DNA of 64,000 nucleotides from Monarcha castaneiventris obscurior (GCA_026261815.1 JAMPIT010000566.1:24639001-24703000); one strand, 5' to 3'. Shown: positions 39,812 to 53,050, counted from the stretch's first letter. The notes: a model not told the origin generated them from the sequence alone. Numbers and translations: made by a program.

Positions 39812-40152
39812 AGGGGATCTTACCAATTAGTATCTGAAGAGAGAGTGTCAAAAGGATGGAGCCAGGCTTTTCTCAGTGGTGCCAAGGAATAGGACAATAG
39901 GCAATAGGAAGTAACAGATGCATGGGAAGTTCCACCTGAACATGAGAAGGAATTTCTTCACTCTGAGAGTGACTGAGCACTGGAACAGGATGCCCAGAGA
40001 GGCGGTGAAGTTTCCCTCACTGGAAATGTTAAAAAACTGTCTGGGCACAACCCTGAGTAACTTTCCTTAAGGGCCCTTGCTTGAGCAGGGGGGTTGGACT
40101 AGATGACCTTCAGTGGCCCCTTCCAACCTTAGACATCCTGGGCTTCTGTGAC
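39812..40152 (+). mobile_element. CR1 LINE, truncated 3' end
   Basis: A plus-strand CR1 copy of about 340 bp. It begins near 'tatctgaagagagagtgtca' (39831-39850), followed by 'ggatggagccaggcttttct', 'aagttccacctgaacatgag', 'gagcactggaacaggatgcc' and 'cttgagcaggggggttggac', then 'tagatgacctt' and 'cccttccaacctt'. The first part corresponds to the end of ORF2 (the stretch in CR1 encoding the GARLFS-like C-terminus) and the rest to the 3' untranslated region. The end 'gggcttctgtgact' is a decayed octamer tail. It belongs to a different CR1 subfamily from the 5.3 kb copy, as shown by the 'tgagcaggggggttggacta' variant. It is non-functional because it is truncated. Confidence 0.94.
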
Positions 40153-43100
40153 TTGGGAGGGTCAGCAGTCATCATTTTACCTCCTTCAGTGGACTTTCAG
40201 TTCTTTGCTATGTGCCTAGGCATGATATGGTAATAGCTGGCTTTAACAGAGACCCTATGAGCAGGTATTACTGCTGCCGTGTTTGTTGGGTCACTGTGCA
40301 AAGCCCTCATTCAGCAGAGCATGGGTCACAAATGGGCAGTTGTTTTTGTGGAGCACTGCTGTAGGATATACAACACATCTGCTTCATAGGAACTACTTGA
40401 GCAGTAGTGGAGATCCAGTGCTGGAGCAGTGTTTGCTCCCGTGAAACCATGGATGCTGTCTATTCTGCCATCAGTGGTTAAATTTCAGCATAAAAACCTT
40501 TATCTTCAATTTGAGTCACACTGACTATCATTTGCTAGTTTAAGGCAAGCTATTGATTGACATGTGGATATGGAAAAAACATATTTGGAGATGGAGAAAC
40601 GATAGCGGAATACCCATGACAGAAGAAACATTACTCTTAACAAGACAGCACTTACAGAACAATGTCAAAGAAGACAGAGGCAGAAAACTAAACAGTTTTC
40701 TAAAACTACATCAGTGTTGAAAAAGATCAAACTTTGCATGAACCACAAAACTTTAAAATGAAGTAAAGATTCAGTGTTCAGCAATGTCATCTTTAAAGAG
40801 ATGTGCCAAATAGTTTGGGATGAATTCAAATATTTCCTCAAATGGAGACAAGTGCAATTGGTTTTGGAGAAGCTTGGCAGTGTAGGAGGATATCTCCAGA
40901 GAAAAGATAGATTTAAGGCACATTGCTGATGATGGTGGGACTTGGTAGAAAATACCTTCTAAGCAAAAAAAGAGCAGATGAATTATATTTTGCACAATGA
41001 AGTCATTGAAATAAAGTCCAAACCCGGGAGTAGTAGCATAGAAAGACCACCATCCTTGTTCTTTTCTATATTTTGGACTTTAAATACCCAACCTAAAACA
41101 AAAAATACACAAAGGTTGCTTCAGGCTGATCCCGCCTTACATTCAGATAAAAGCTTCAGGAAACAACTAAAAAAATAATTACCTTGTCACTCATATTGCC
41201 AAAAAATTACTAGAAGGAGATTGTCAATATCAACAACTCTTCCATCAGTTATGTCCATATCTTGCTTCCTGCAAGATCTCAGGGCTTCTGGAGCTTATTA
41301 TTCCATGTGGGCAGATCACATGACAATTAGGGGTGGACCTTTATCAGGGCTCCACTGGAGTGACCTTTCCCTGCTCCTTATTTTTTCATGGTATTGAAAC
41401 AGTAAATAATGACTATAAAGCTGTAACTTATGGTAATGTCTCTCCAACACAGCACATCAAGGACTTGTACATCTCTCTCTTGACGAGTCACAGGCTCTTC
41501 TACTCCCGTGCTGCTTCAATTAATGTATATATTAACAAACACATACTTGAATGCAAAGATCTTGCTTTTGAGGTATTTGACTGTTTAGTCTAAAAATGCA
41601 AAAAGCGATCAATAGTTGCCACCTGAAAAGTGTCTGTGTAGTACATTGATGATACAACTGCCTTCATTCATAGAGTGATTTAAGCAGATCTAACAGATTA
41701 AACAGCTCTGCTACAGTCTGAACCTTAAAACTGGCATTTAACTTAATTTTTCCATTAATAAAATCTATTCCAAATTTCTATCCAATACTTGAAAGTCTGT
41801 AATTAGCAGGACGTGATGCAGACACTAACAGATTAAAATGAAATTTAAATTGTTCCATAATATTATCCACTACAATTCCATGCTAAGTCTTCTTCTATCT
41901 GCAAATACAAAGAGGTGTTTTGCACATTATTTTGGTGCAGAAATTTATTCACCACCTATACAGAGAAAAGACAGTAGGGAAACCTATTTTTTCCTATCAG
42001 TCTATCATGACGTGGGGCAACGCTGTATCCCAGGAGAGAGGAGAGGGAGCAAGGTTTGCATTTACTGTCTGGCAAGGGGCAGCTAAGAGATGTGTCTGCT
42101 CAGCCAAAACCACTGCCAGCTGGAGTTGCTGTCCTCTGCTCCCCTCCTGGAAAGCAAATTCCTGCACTGGCCTGAAGCACTGCTGTCAGAGGTCAGGGCT
42201 GTCTGTTGCATGAGTTTGCCACCCAAGAACAGCAGGGAGAAGTCAAAACTCCTGGTGCAGCCTGGGAACAACACTAGTCCTCCTGTAAGAGCAGTGCTTT
42301 CCTGGGGGTGGCATGGATTGTTGGGTCAGCAATTTCTGTGGATAAAATGTGGGCCTCAAGCCCAACGCAATCACAGGGAGTAAGTACAAATTCAGGTTCT
42401 TAAATGTAGGTGCCTTAAAACAAAAGTTAAATTTCACACAGTTTTCTGAGATGTTCTTGACTGGAAATTTAAAAAGACCCAACAGAAGCATAATATAGTC
42501 TTGCTTATGAGTATACTTTGTGGCAAAAACCCACAATAATTGGATCAATCTGATGTTAAAAAATGTACCAGTTGGCACTTAAAAATGTCTAACTACTTAA
42601 ACAAATGGAACAGCCGCTCCTTAACAGGAGAACTGTATCCAGCAAACCTTGACATGACAGGCCTTTGTGAAGTCTGATGCACTGGCAATGTGAGTTCAAT
42701 GTTTGTGAAAGGATTTTAATACCTTGTATGTTGAAGCAGAAGAGATTTTGAGTATCACAGTGGCATTTGTTGTAGACATAAATATGCCACTGTTTTCGAT
42801 GTCCTACACTCTTTTCACAGACAAATTTAGTCAAGCAGCTGTGATGAACGCAACAACATTTGAGGTCAATAATGAAATTGAAGAATGAAGAATTCCTTCC
42901 GTAAGTGAAGGAATTTATGGACTAATTGATAAAACAAGATTATTTTGTTTCTTTTTCTGAGGAACAAAAGAATTCAATGCTGAGTGGAAATAGAGGACAA
43001 GTATTAAGAGCTGACATAGATTATAGGTGACCTATAAATGAAAGCATTTATTACACAATGGTGGACCGACGATGTGTCTGAATGGTGTTGTCCTTCATAG

Positions 43101-46008
43101 GCTTCAGCAGTTGCATTTATCAACTTATACTCCATTTGGTCAAAATATAAAGTTAAGATTTAGCTGGCTTCAAGATGATGCCCCTTTCCTGTATTTGTTA
43201 CACAGGCCCCGTTGGTAATCAAAATGTCTCACAGTAGGTAACATTTTTAATAAGCTCAGTAAGGTCTTAGTTTCACCCCTTTTGTGAATTTTCATAAGGG
43301 TGGGTTATATTTGCCAGAAAAAAACCAAAACTGAGCAAAAGTGCATTTCAAAGTTACAGTCCTCTTTGCTGAAAATTACTTTTACGAAGTACTGACAAAT
43401 GAGTCACACAAATATGTTCTACAAAACAGTGCATTGCCCTCATTATGTGCCTGATCAATCACAAATAACTAAAGTAAATCAAGTTGTGCACACTCATAGA
43501 AAATGGTGCACAGAGTTTAAAAAGCTCACCCCAAACTAATCAAATACTTTGAATAATGAACAGATTAGACAAAATCATGGTATGCTCGTGCATACGCCAC
43601 AATCAGACAGAGAAGCTATACTCATTGGATGCATTATTCATCGGAAATTATTTACTCTACCTATCTGGTGGGGAAGCTTGCAAACACTACTGCTCTATCT
43701 GTTATCATCTGACAGCCTGAAGAAGATCTGATTGCCTTTATCATTACATAGCATCTTGCCATTTAGATGAGGATTCTATTTATTTGTCTGAGAAAAATGT
43801 TGTCCATCAAATGCTCAAATGTGTTAGGGACAAACCAGGATGGCTGCTGTAAAGACAAATCATGCATCTTCCATCTACCAGTATTCTTTGCAGAAGTCAG
43901 GAAATGATGAATAAGGTACCAACAATATGATGGGTTCGGTCTGTCAGTGACATTTGTGGTAATGTTTTTTTCAAAAGGGCTAACGAAAACAAACAAAGAA
44001 TTGGAAAAGAACTAGGTAATGGGCTCTGATGTAGAAAAAGGACAAATAACAAAACCCAGTATTTCAGTTTCAAAATATAAATGAGTTAAGGTTCCGTAAG
44101 GTAAAATAATCATCTAGAACGGAATACAGGGTAAATTGATAATATTTGTATATGAAACAAAATTTTTAAGATTTTAGATCCAGTGTGGATTGACAGAGAA
44201 TCTTGGAAATTATGTGACTATATAATAGAGTAACAGATGAGAAAACTGTTCTTCCACCAGATACATTTTGAATTTCATTTGACGAGTAAGAAAACACATT
44301 AATTTTTCTATGTTGACCGCACCCTGTTGTAAGAACATTTAAATAAGAACATTTACACATAGCAGAAATGCTGACATGCTTTTATACATGTTATGGAGTT
44401 ACTAATGAACTTCAAGTGAACTGAAGTTCTTGATCATCTCAGAGCAGCAATGGAATTGGCCCTTAGTCAGAATGATCTAAGAAGGGAACAACCAGTAATA
44501 TTAAAAAGCCCCATCAACTATGTCTAAAATTTTCTCACAAGGATAACTGCTGCTAAATTTTATGAAGCCACAGTGCCTAGTAGATCAACACAGGATAAGA
44601 CATCAACATTAGATGAATAATAAATATCTCCCTCATTTTTAAAGCCTACTTTTAATACACCTGCAAAGTTTTGATCATGTGATGATTGAGGCATCAAAAC
44701 AACCAGTAACTTCAATAGTATGAGCAAAGCACTCATAATGCAATTCCTAACCTGAAAAACCATGAAATTATGTAACTGTTATCACTGTGGAACATATATA
44801 TAATTTTATCTGCTTAATGATGGTGAGATATTAGTAATCTATTTTAGATACCATGACCTCCTTTGAAATGTCTATTAATGGAAGGAACATGACAAAATGT
44901 AAAATAGGTGTTAGACTGCAAAAGAATGGCAGTTTCTGTATTAAAAAATTGTCATAGCCTCTTCTGAAAGGAAGAATGGACAGTGGCCAGCTAAGGGGGT
45001 GAATGGTAGCCTTCCTCCCTGTCTCCCTTCTCAAACAATGGCTTTGAAAATGTAGAAATGACAAATTACTGAAGTTTCCTCCCTTACAGGACTGACCATC
45101 TTGATTTAACATAATTTAGTAGTGTACATATATTATTAACTCAGCATATTTCATTGACAGACAGAGATGCTCTATCAGGATTTGAAGGTGAAGAACATAA
45201 TTCTTTACAGGACAATTTCACTCAGCACCAACCAAATATCTCAGTATAAATTTTAGGACACTCTTTTGGATGGTGTCCCTTCAAATGAACCATAAATTAT
45301 CTCTTCTAAATGTGCCAGATGCAAAAGGATTTTTATGTGATTTATGCTTTCTCTTTTGTCCTGTCACAAAAATGGAAACTATTTTAATATTAATCTGAAT
45401 AGTCCAGTTCTCTTGGGCATTTTCATTAGTGGTGATGTTTACTTAGAAGTCAAAAGACAATTTTAAATTATTACATTTGCCACTTAAACTTTAATAACCA
45501 CTTCTTCAAATTAAATGCAAATGAATTCATTATAACTACCAAAGATAATACATGCAAAATAACCTTTTTTGGTCATGTTCTTCTCATGTGTTCCTTAATG
45601 CTCCAAAAATAAAAAAGAATCATACCCAGCATACTGAAAGATTTCTAAAAATCATGATATTGCTGTTGCTCTGTGAGTGCAAAATTCAGTTCTGCATCAT
45701 CTTCAGTAGAAACCTGCCATTAACATGAACTTTAACAAAGCAATAGTACAGCAGTGGTATAAAAATGGGATGTAGAATGCTTTAGTTACCCCAATAGTGT
45801 AATACAATAATGTTAACAGCTTAAAAAATGTTCTGAGAGAACATGCAGAATATGCAGAATAGCTTAGGGTTTAAAAATAGTTAATATTATTAGGTTGAGT
45901 TAGACAAATATTCGTATGACGTCTTTCCAAGCCTCTCTAACAAATAGATGTTACCAGAATTTTTCATTACAGTTTTCAGAAATTGGAGTAGCAGGAAAAT
46001 ACAGTTTA
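40153..46008. other. Intergenic DNA, no gene recognised
   Basis: Repeat-poor, AT-rich sequence. A less AT-rich patch at about 42000-42370 has overlapping frames of about 97 codons on the plus strand and 111 on the minus strand. None resembles a protein family. A 9-bp tandem motif (tgcagaata) occurs near 45844-45860. I see no splice-bounded exon I would defend. Confidence 0.5.
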
Positions 46009-46195
46009 GAGGAAACCTCAGGAGGCCTCTAGTCCACCCTCACCCTTAAAGAGGAGTCAGCTATGTGCTTGTATCAAGTTGCTTGGGAATTTATCTTGCT
46101 GGATCTTGAAAATGACCCATAATGGAGACTGCATAACCTCCCTGGGCAGCCTGTTCAAGGGTTTGACTGTCCTCATGGTGAAAATAGAAAAATGC
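46009..46195 (-). mobile_element. CR1 LINE, old 3' end fragment
   Basis: Read on the plus strand this is the reverse complement of a CR1 tail. 'ggaggcctctagtccaccct' corresponds to the 'gatcatctagtccaacccc' block. 'caagttgcttgggaatttat' matches the 'aggttgctcagg' block, and 'taatggagactgcataacct' then 'ccctgggcagcctgttcaag' match the 'ggatggagactccacaacct' and 'ctctgggcaacctgttccag' blocks. 'tcctcatggtgaaaata' corresponds to 'accctcacagtaaaaa'. Divergence is clearly higher than in the other CR1 copies, and the octamer tail is lost. Limits are approximate. Confidence 0.85.
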
Positions 46196-47199
46196 TGCTA
46201 CTAGCACCATCAAGTCCAGCAAGACTTAGGTTTATGTTCAGATGCATCAGAGGCCCATGAAGAGTTGGATTCTTGCACTGCTTTCACAGCTAAAGGTACT
46301 TCTTGCATGATGCTAAGTTGCCAAATACATGCCTGGTCTCAGGCAGAGCCTTCCCTTCCTGCTTCTTCCACCTGCTCACACAGTGACGCCCATGGCTGGG
46401 GCACAGTGTGAAAGCTGTGTTAACTGAAATAAAGTAGCTCATCAGACCAAAGTAAAGAATGGAGGAACTGATAAGGGAGAAAGCTCACTTAAGATGTTTA
46501 GAGGTGGTTATAGCAGCAAAAGGATTTCTTTTGCCAACAGAGCTTGCCCAAATACTCAGGAGCTGTGCCCTGAGAAGACTCTTTGGCCTCTGTATGTAGT
46601 TTTGCTGGTGCTGTGGGGTGAGTTACTCTTCCATGGCATCAAATCTGAGCAGTGGGTACTTGAACTACACTTTCTAAACTTAAAAAATAACCTTGGATTG
46701 TACCCCAAGAAATGGGCAGAGTGTTATGTGGGCTTAAAGCTTCATAGCTCACTCAAGGCAGAGAAGGACTTAATATAAAATTAGTCCGTGTTCTGCTACT
46801 ATAAAGCTAAACCCACAGAGAATGAGATTTTTGCCCTTTTTCAATAAACTTTTACTAAGTGTATTCCTTTGAACACTTGGAGACCCAGCTATTGACATGG
46901 TTATGTATTTTTCCGTGACAAATTTCTGCCTGCTTCAGTTAAAAACTCCATTAAATTCCCAATGAGACCAAGAGCAGCCTCCACTGCTGAGCTTCCCCAG
47001 CACAGAAACACACAGGGCCAGGAGGTCTCTTCATACTGACAGCTGAGGAATGTCGTCTCTGCCCAGCAGGACAGAGGGCTGACACTGTCTGTGCTTAATC
47101 ACACTTGTGTCATCATGGGACCACTATCACCACCCCCTCTCTTTTGAGGCCGTAATGCAGCTCTGTTGGTTTTCCACTCAGGACAGGTGCTCCTGCATC
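46196..47199. other. Intergenic DNA, no gene recognised
   Basis: No recognisable gene. The sequence just after the CR1 fragment may extend that insertion but could not be matched. GC content rises gradually from about 46970 toward the GC-rich island that follows. Confidence 0.45.
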
Positions 47200-47600
47200 A
47201 CAGAGCTGGGGCAGCTGGTGTTACTGCTCAGGTAAATGCACTTGGGAGCAAACACGAGGAAAGCAACGCCTGCCTTTGGGCAGATTATGCTGGTGAGTTT
47301 CACCAGGAGGGGTCCCCCAGAACCTGCAGCTCCTGGGGCGTGGCTGGACCCTGCTGCAGCTCAGCTCTGGTTTGGTCTGGGAGACAGGGACTGAGGGGAG
47401 CTGGCGCGAGGGCACGAAGCCGGGCAGGCACAAGGGCAGGCACAAAGGCAAGGCCACCAGGACAGAGCCTCCAGCTCACAGCCTGGGCCCCCGGGGGGGC
47501 ACTGCCGGGATGGGAATGGTTTGCCTTGGCCCTGCAAAGAGCCCCACAGGGCAGCTTCACTGACCTGCTCATACAGTATACTGAATCTCCCTCTCTCTGT
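47200..47600. other. Small GC-rich island
   Basis: This stretch is clearly richer in G and C than its surroundings. It has several CpGs (for example in 'ggcgcgagggcacgaagccg') and a GGGCCCCCGGGGGGGC run at about 47485-47500. An exact 12-bp tandem duplication GGGCAGGCACAA lies at 47422-47445. Open frames cross it on both strands in several phases (164 codons on plus, 90 and 83 on minus), as expected for GC-rich DNA with few stops. It could be a decayed LTR or other repeat, a small CpG island, or a GC-rich minisatellite seed. No coding family is recognised. Confidence 0.45.
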
Positions 47601-49436
47601 TGCTCCTGTCATGGGAAAGCAAGGCCTTTCTTTTCCAGCCTAGTTTCGTTTTGTAGTTAAATCGCATTGGCCAGCCCAGCTGATTGAAGAGCAGCCCACT
47701 TGTTGGGATTTCTTCAAATGATTCTGACAGGTACATTTTGTCTAAAATATACCACAACTGTGGCTGTCTAATCCCAAAAAGGCTTTGTTTAATTTTAAAT
47801 GTGTCAGTGCAAAACATGACCAAACACAACAAGCAACTATAATCAACTGACTGTGTAACATGGATGCTGAATTATTGTTATGCTTCAAGAAAATCTTTGT
47901 TATTCCTTTCTAAAAGAAAAAAAAATATGGAAAGTATGAAAGTGATATTAAGCAGATGTTAGACTGGAGTTGTCAATCTTGTCTAAGCACGCAGGTGCTA
48001 ATGTGTTATAATTATCCCTTCTGGCAGTTGATATTTAGAATTTTGGATCCCACCTAGTCAATCATAGCTGTAATTGTTAAGCTTCTTACATAGCTAATAT
48101 GCTGGGTAATAACCAGATCAAGATTTAATATTTGACGTTTACCATCAATTATCTTTTCTTCTGACATACATCTCCCCCACTCAGGTTCTTGCAGATCGGA
48201 ACATTTTTCTGATTTCAGTAAAATAAATAAGAATCTGGTTATAGAAGAAGACTCAAATAAAAAAATATTCCTGTAATTGCCTCTTGTCTCACTGCCTCAT
48301 GCTTCTTAAAGAACAGTAAGATATCTCCTTGTTACAAGCTCTACAGGTATAATCATTTGATTCAGAACAATTCCTTCTCATTTTACTTTTTGATGGATTT
48401 ATTTACAGGAAATCTCATACCTGCTATTGCAAAGTCGTGGTGTAAGCATTAACCTCAGTCAGGCATATTTTCAGATGACAATATTTGCTACAAAACGTAA
48501 TGTTGGCATTTTTTGTACCTAGAATATATATGCATTTGTTCACACCACGTACATTATGCCAGAGGATTCCTCCTGCTAAAAGCACTGTGAAAATTAGTTC
48601 TGTGATTGAAACACTTAAAAATTAAATTTAGTTTGCCAGTTCTGCCTTTTTTACTCTTGTGCTAAGTAAAATATGTGTTATGAAATTTGATCTAATAAGC
48701 ACAAGTAGAACAACAGGATTTTTTCGAAATGTTCTGAGATTTCCTCCTGTGTGATTGGGCTGCAGTTAACAAAACTTACACACTTCCATTCCAAATCAGC
48801 ATGCAGTACTCATAGCATGCTCAGAAGTTAGGTGTAGCTTACAGGTGGCCAGTAAGGAACTATGTGAACCAAGCTTTCAGTTGCTATAATTGCATATATG
48901 AATGACTGCATATATAAATGCATATATGAATTGCATATGATGAAAAGACTTTGGATTTCCATCAGAAAGAGTTCTCTATTATTATTTGGCTCTAACGATA
49001 TTACATGATTTTCCCCTTAGAAGACAGTGGGTCTTTTTCTAGTGCTTCTAGTCCTGTCTCAAAAGACCTTTGACAGAAAAAAACGTAAAATGCACATTTG
49101 CCTGTGGTGCTGATTCAGCGAACTTCTTCAGTATCTGCTCTTATTTATATACACTGACTGGGCTCTATTTTGCATTTTGTATTTCCTACAAAACAGTGCA
49201 GGTACACAATTTTAAAGATGAAAACATTTTAAATTTAAATTAAATAACAACTCATAAATTTCAGGAAGAATATAGTAAGTCCAGACTCTCACCTATATGC
49301 AGTTTTTTTTCTACAAAGGATAGAGACCACTATTTTAATGTTTTTAAATTATTTTCAGTTCTAGCATCCATATGAAAGCAGACGAGTACTGTGTTAATTA
49401 CAAAATTGTAATTTTACATAATCTTTTCCTTTACAG
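47601..49436. other. Intergenic DNA, no gene recognised
   Basis: AT-rich sequence. It contains a small array of a TGCATATAT-based motif at 48891-48944 (four imperfect copies of 12-16 bp). Otherwise I see no gene or named repeat. Confidence 0.5.
48891..48944 (+). repeat. Short TGCATATAT-based tandem array
   Basis: Four imperfect units start at 48891, 48907, 48919 and 48932, each beginning with TGCATAT and followed by AT-rich filler. TGCATA is partly self-complementary, so the array is also weakly palindromic. Confidence 0.7.
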
Positions 49437-49705
49437 GCAAGCTAGCACTAAAACAAGTAACAGTGGATAATATTACAAGAGTGGAAGCCAAACAGCTAAG
49501 CTTGAAAATGGCATTTTTACCAGTGAAGTTCTCCCTGTTGTCTAGAGAAGACAGTATCTTGGTTCAAGGGGATCGTGCTCCAAGTTTGAATAAGAAAAGG
49601 CTGCAGTCAGGCAGCCAAGGGACAAGAACACTTCAAAGCAGAACAAATGAAACTGGACCTTGTCATTTTGCAATAAAATGTGAAGTCATGTAATAGTGCC
49701 CTTTT
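49437..49705 (+). other. Candidate terminal exon (unconfirmed)
   Basis: A pyrimidine-rich tract followed by AG (near 'atcttttcctttacag', ending at 49436) makes a good splice acceptor. From there one frame is open for about 84 codons to a TAA at 49691-49693. An AATAAA poly(A) signal lies at 49672-49677, about 15 bases before the stop. The frame would read hydrophilic residues (KLALKQVTVDN, then SREDSILVQGD, then SLNKKRLQSGSQGTRT) with no recognised domain. Possible explanations are the last exon of a long non-coding RNA, a lineage-specific terminal exon, or chance. No partner exon or donor site is identified in the window. Confidence 0.2.
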
Positions 49706-51569
49706 AAGCCACTTGTGACTTTTAAGACTTCAAATGAAATGCTATTAGCACAGACAGATAAACATGCTAAGCTGTTATTTGCCTGGGGCGATACCCTTGT
49801 GATTTGTAACAGGCAATGAAAATATAGCAGCCTAGGTGTTCAGGAAGAATGATATGAATACCAGTAATCTCTTCAGACTGATGCTGAGACTTCTGATAGT
49901 AAATCCCCCAGAAAATCTAGTGTTAGTCAAAATGACTAGGTATTTTTTTACCTTACTATAGAAGTTTTCAAAAATAGAAAAGAATTTCTAGGACCTAAAG
50001 ATGAAAGATGAAATTTGTAGAAAAAGAAGAAGAAAGTATTTATATCAACCTCACGTTCAGTTTTGAGTTAAAAAAAGAAAAAAGTCACTATGACTTTCTA
50101 GCAAAGAGTTACAAATACCTGCCCTGATTATGCATTGTGGCACCTCGATCTATTTTCCCAAGAAAACCCAGCGAAAATGTTGTCAGTATAACCTCTCTGA
50201 AATTTGTAACACAATTTGCAGAACCAGGAGCTTGAATAGGTATCAGACCATATCTGGTTAAAAACTTGCAAATAAAGGGACAGGTTCACATCACATCTTA
50301 CGTGAAAATTTACTATTTTACCTGTTCTATACTTGTGATGGTTGGAAAACATTCAATAGTTCTGTGTTTAAATTTTTCCCCAATTCAAAGCATGTGTGTA
50401 TTTCTTGACTGAGAAAGCAAGAAGGGTGCAATGTTGAATTTATTCTCATGAAGTTTCAGGGTACATAAATAAGAGACAGAAAAACACTGCTTTGACAGGA
50501 GGCTGTGAAAGAGCTCAGCCTTCCTAAAAAACCAAAAAGGAAGTCCCATCTTTTTCAGCGCTTCGTAAGGGAGCTCTGCAAAGGAGGTGCCAATCCAAAT
50601 TAACCTGGAGTGCCACAATCGGCCAGGGTGTAAATTTAAACAAAAATCTGGATAGCAGCTTCATTTTTTAACATAGGCAGTATATCTAGTCAGTAACTGA
50701 TGTATGCTCTGTTTTTCCAGCTGGCACAGGCTCTTGGGGTATGCAGGCACATATTTCCAAGCATGTTGTTCTTCTGAGTTGTTTGTGCTTGGACCATAAC
50801 TGCAGTCTCAGCAGCCAAAATAAAATATGCCAAGTAATACTGGCTGAGGGACAGGCGGATTGGACTGAATTCCTGCCTGATACAATGCACTTGACATTGG
50901 TGGAGTCACACAGTGACAGTTCATTGTTCTCCACTTTCAAACACAAAATATGGAGGGGCTTTAAGGTAGGATGGTGGAAGCATTGCTGCCATTGCCTTCA
51001 TGAAATTGCTTTTGTTCTTGCCTGGAGACAACAAGGAGTTATCAGCCATGAGGATTCCCTGTTTGACCAAATTTTGTGACTGCATGCAGACAGGACCAGT
51101 GGCCTTGTATAGATACACAATCACCTGGCAAAGGATGGGGAAACAACCAAGCTAATTTCCTCCTCCCATCCCTCAGTGACAGTGTCACATCTCCTTGAGT
51201 GCTTCCCCAGGCGCCTGCAGAGGACGTGGGGCCAGTGAAATTCACAGGAAAAGCCATGTCTGCCTTAGGGATTTCAGTGTTGACCTGACAAGTCAACAAC
51301 GTTTGACAACAACGTCCTGGGTTCACCAGCTGGAAAGCAGAAGTGCACAAATGCTTGCCTGCTTGTGTAATGCTCAATATTCAAGGGATGAAACAGGTAC
51401 AGGTTTTAAATAAAGGGTTCAAATAAACTTTCTCAGCTAGGATGTATTTGAGACATGCATGGCCCAACTCCCTTTCATCATATGCAGTGAAATCTGGAGG
51501 AATTTTCTTGGCAGGGAAGGCAAACTCTGGAAGGAAAAATATAGAACAGCTTTCTTCCTGTGCCATATT
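49706..51569. other. Intergenic DNA, no gene recognised
   Basis: AT-rich unique sequence with short frames on both strands up to about 112 codons (50741-51079). No domain, repeat or splice-bounded exon is recognised. Confidence 0.5.
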
Positions 51570-53050
51570 TTATGATTAAAATCTAAACTAAGTATATATG
51601 AGCTCAAATAAACAAAAATAATCTCCTATAGTTTGCTTTAAAGCACCAGGCTATTGTCTCTTTAAATAATAATGAAAAAGGAGAAAATATTCTACAACTT
51701 CCATAAAAAAATGTCATATTTGTATAGACCCCAAATCCCCTCTGTTTAAACAGGGTGATTAATATCAGCTCCTGTAGGAAATTAAATTCAGGGAAGAACA
51801 GTAATATGCAGATATGCAGATTTCCAGGCAGAATGGCTAGCCCTGGGTAAGAGAGTCAGGTTGATTAATCTGCATCCTCAGAATACAAAATGAAATGCTG
51901 GGCTCTCCTGGGTAGTACCAGAAATGACTTTTCTTTCTTACATTAGAAATAAATGGACAAACACATACACGTATATTGCAAAAGGCCTTAATATCACATG
52001 CAGTGTTTACAAAGGTGATAAGAGTTTAATATTTAAAATATCCTATTTCATCTGAGAGAGGAAAGAAAAAAAAGAGCTGCTTCTCATTAGGATGAAGACT
52101 TTTCTTTATGCTAAAATTGTATTTTTTTAATCTTTCATAAAGACTACAAAATTATAAGGAAAGCCTGTATCAGCATGCGAGGAAATCTTTAATCTGTTCA
52201 TAAACATTTTACTGAAAGAATACTGGGGAGATATTGGACACTAACATGGTCATAATGTGGAAAAAAAATTGGAATTGTAAAACAAAAATACTCAGTCCTA
52301 AGTTTTTAATATAAATTTCAGTGCAGTTTGCTTTTTGATTTCAGAATTAGAAGTACAAGAAGCACAATAGACTAAAAGAATGATTCCACAGGCTTAATTT
52401 CCACAAATACAAATTCCTCCATAAATATAACCTTTCCCTCATTTCAGAATAATAGCATTTCCACATTACCAAGAGTAAATATGCGATTTTTAATAATTCG
52501 GTCTTTAAAAAAACACCCCCAAAACCTCAGAAAAATATTTACAGCAAAATGCAGAATGTCATTTTCAGATTTTTTTTTCCCCCTGTCGTTACTGGAAAAC
52601 CAAGCCTGTTATTTAAAATCATTCAGGGTCTCTCCAATAATTGTATAGAAGTAGGCATTATGCTATATTATTAAAGCTGTAATTTCCTGCTGAATCTGGC
52701 TGGATGTTTCTTTTTATCACTTGGCAATTTCTATCTAGTTATGGCATAATTAAGTTTCCTGACCCTTGCTCACTCTCTTAACAGGACGCTTAGAAATATA
52801 CTAGAATTGCAGATCTTCAACCTGATGTCCTCTCTCCCCACACAGTAATGGAATAAAATTATTAATCCAGTAATTGTACAGAACACATTACTTTGCATTG
52901 AATGTTCCTATTTCTCATTTTCTGTTAGTGACAATCAGGCAGAGGTACAAATCATTTCTGCAGGGAGCAGAGCCCTTGAAAAAGCCCCTCATTCACTCCA
53001 CTGGAGCTACCTGTACAGCTGTGATTATTCAAAGTCTTACACAGTACTAG
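51570..53050. promoter_or_regulatory. Candidate conserved non-coding stretch
   Basis: No repeat is visible over about 1.5 kb. The sequence is rich in homeodomain-like cores (GATTAATAT, TTGATTAATC, ATTATTAATCC, GTAATTG, ATGGCATAATTAAG) and has short blocks of mixed composition such as 'gcagatttccaggcagaatg'. The appearance is that of conserved desert enhancers, but no comparison was possible. This is an inference from texture only. Confidence 0.25.

Noticed and set aside
39303..39851. Longest open frame in the window (182 codons, minus strand), with a hydrophobic segment at residues 80-118
   Set aside because: Its first codons lie inside a CR1 tail, its composition (Phe, Leu, Ile, Cys) is what T-rich DNA gives in any frame, and an overlapping 84-codon frame exists in another phase. 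No family resemblance.
47166..47660. 164-codon frame over the GC-rich island
   Set aside because: Open frames exist in several phases on both strands, as expected from stop-poor GC-rich sequence. Arg/Gly/Ala/Pro-rich with a tandem repeat.
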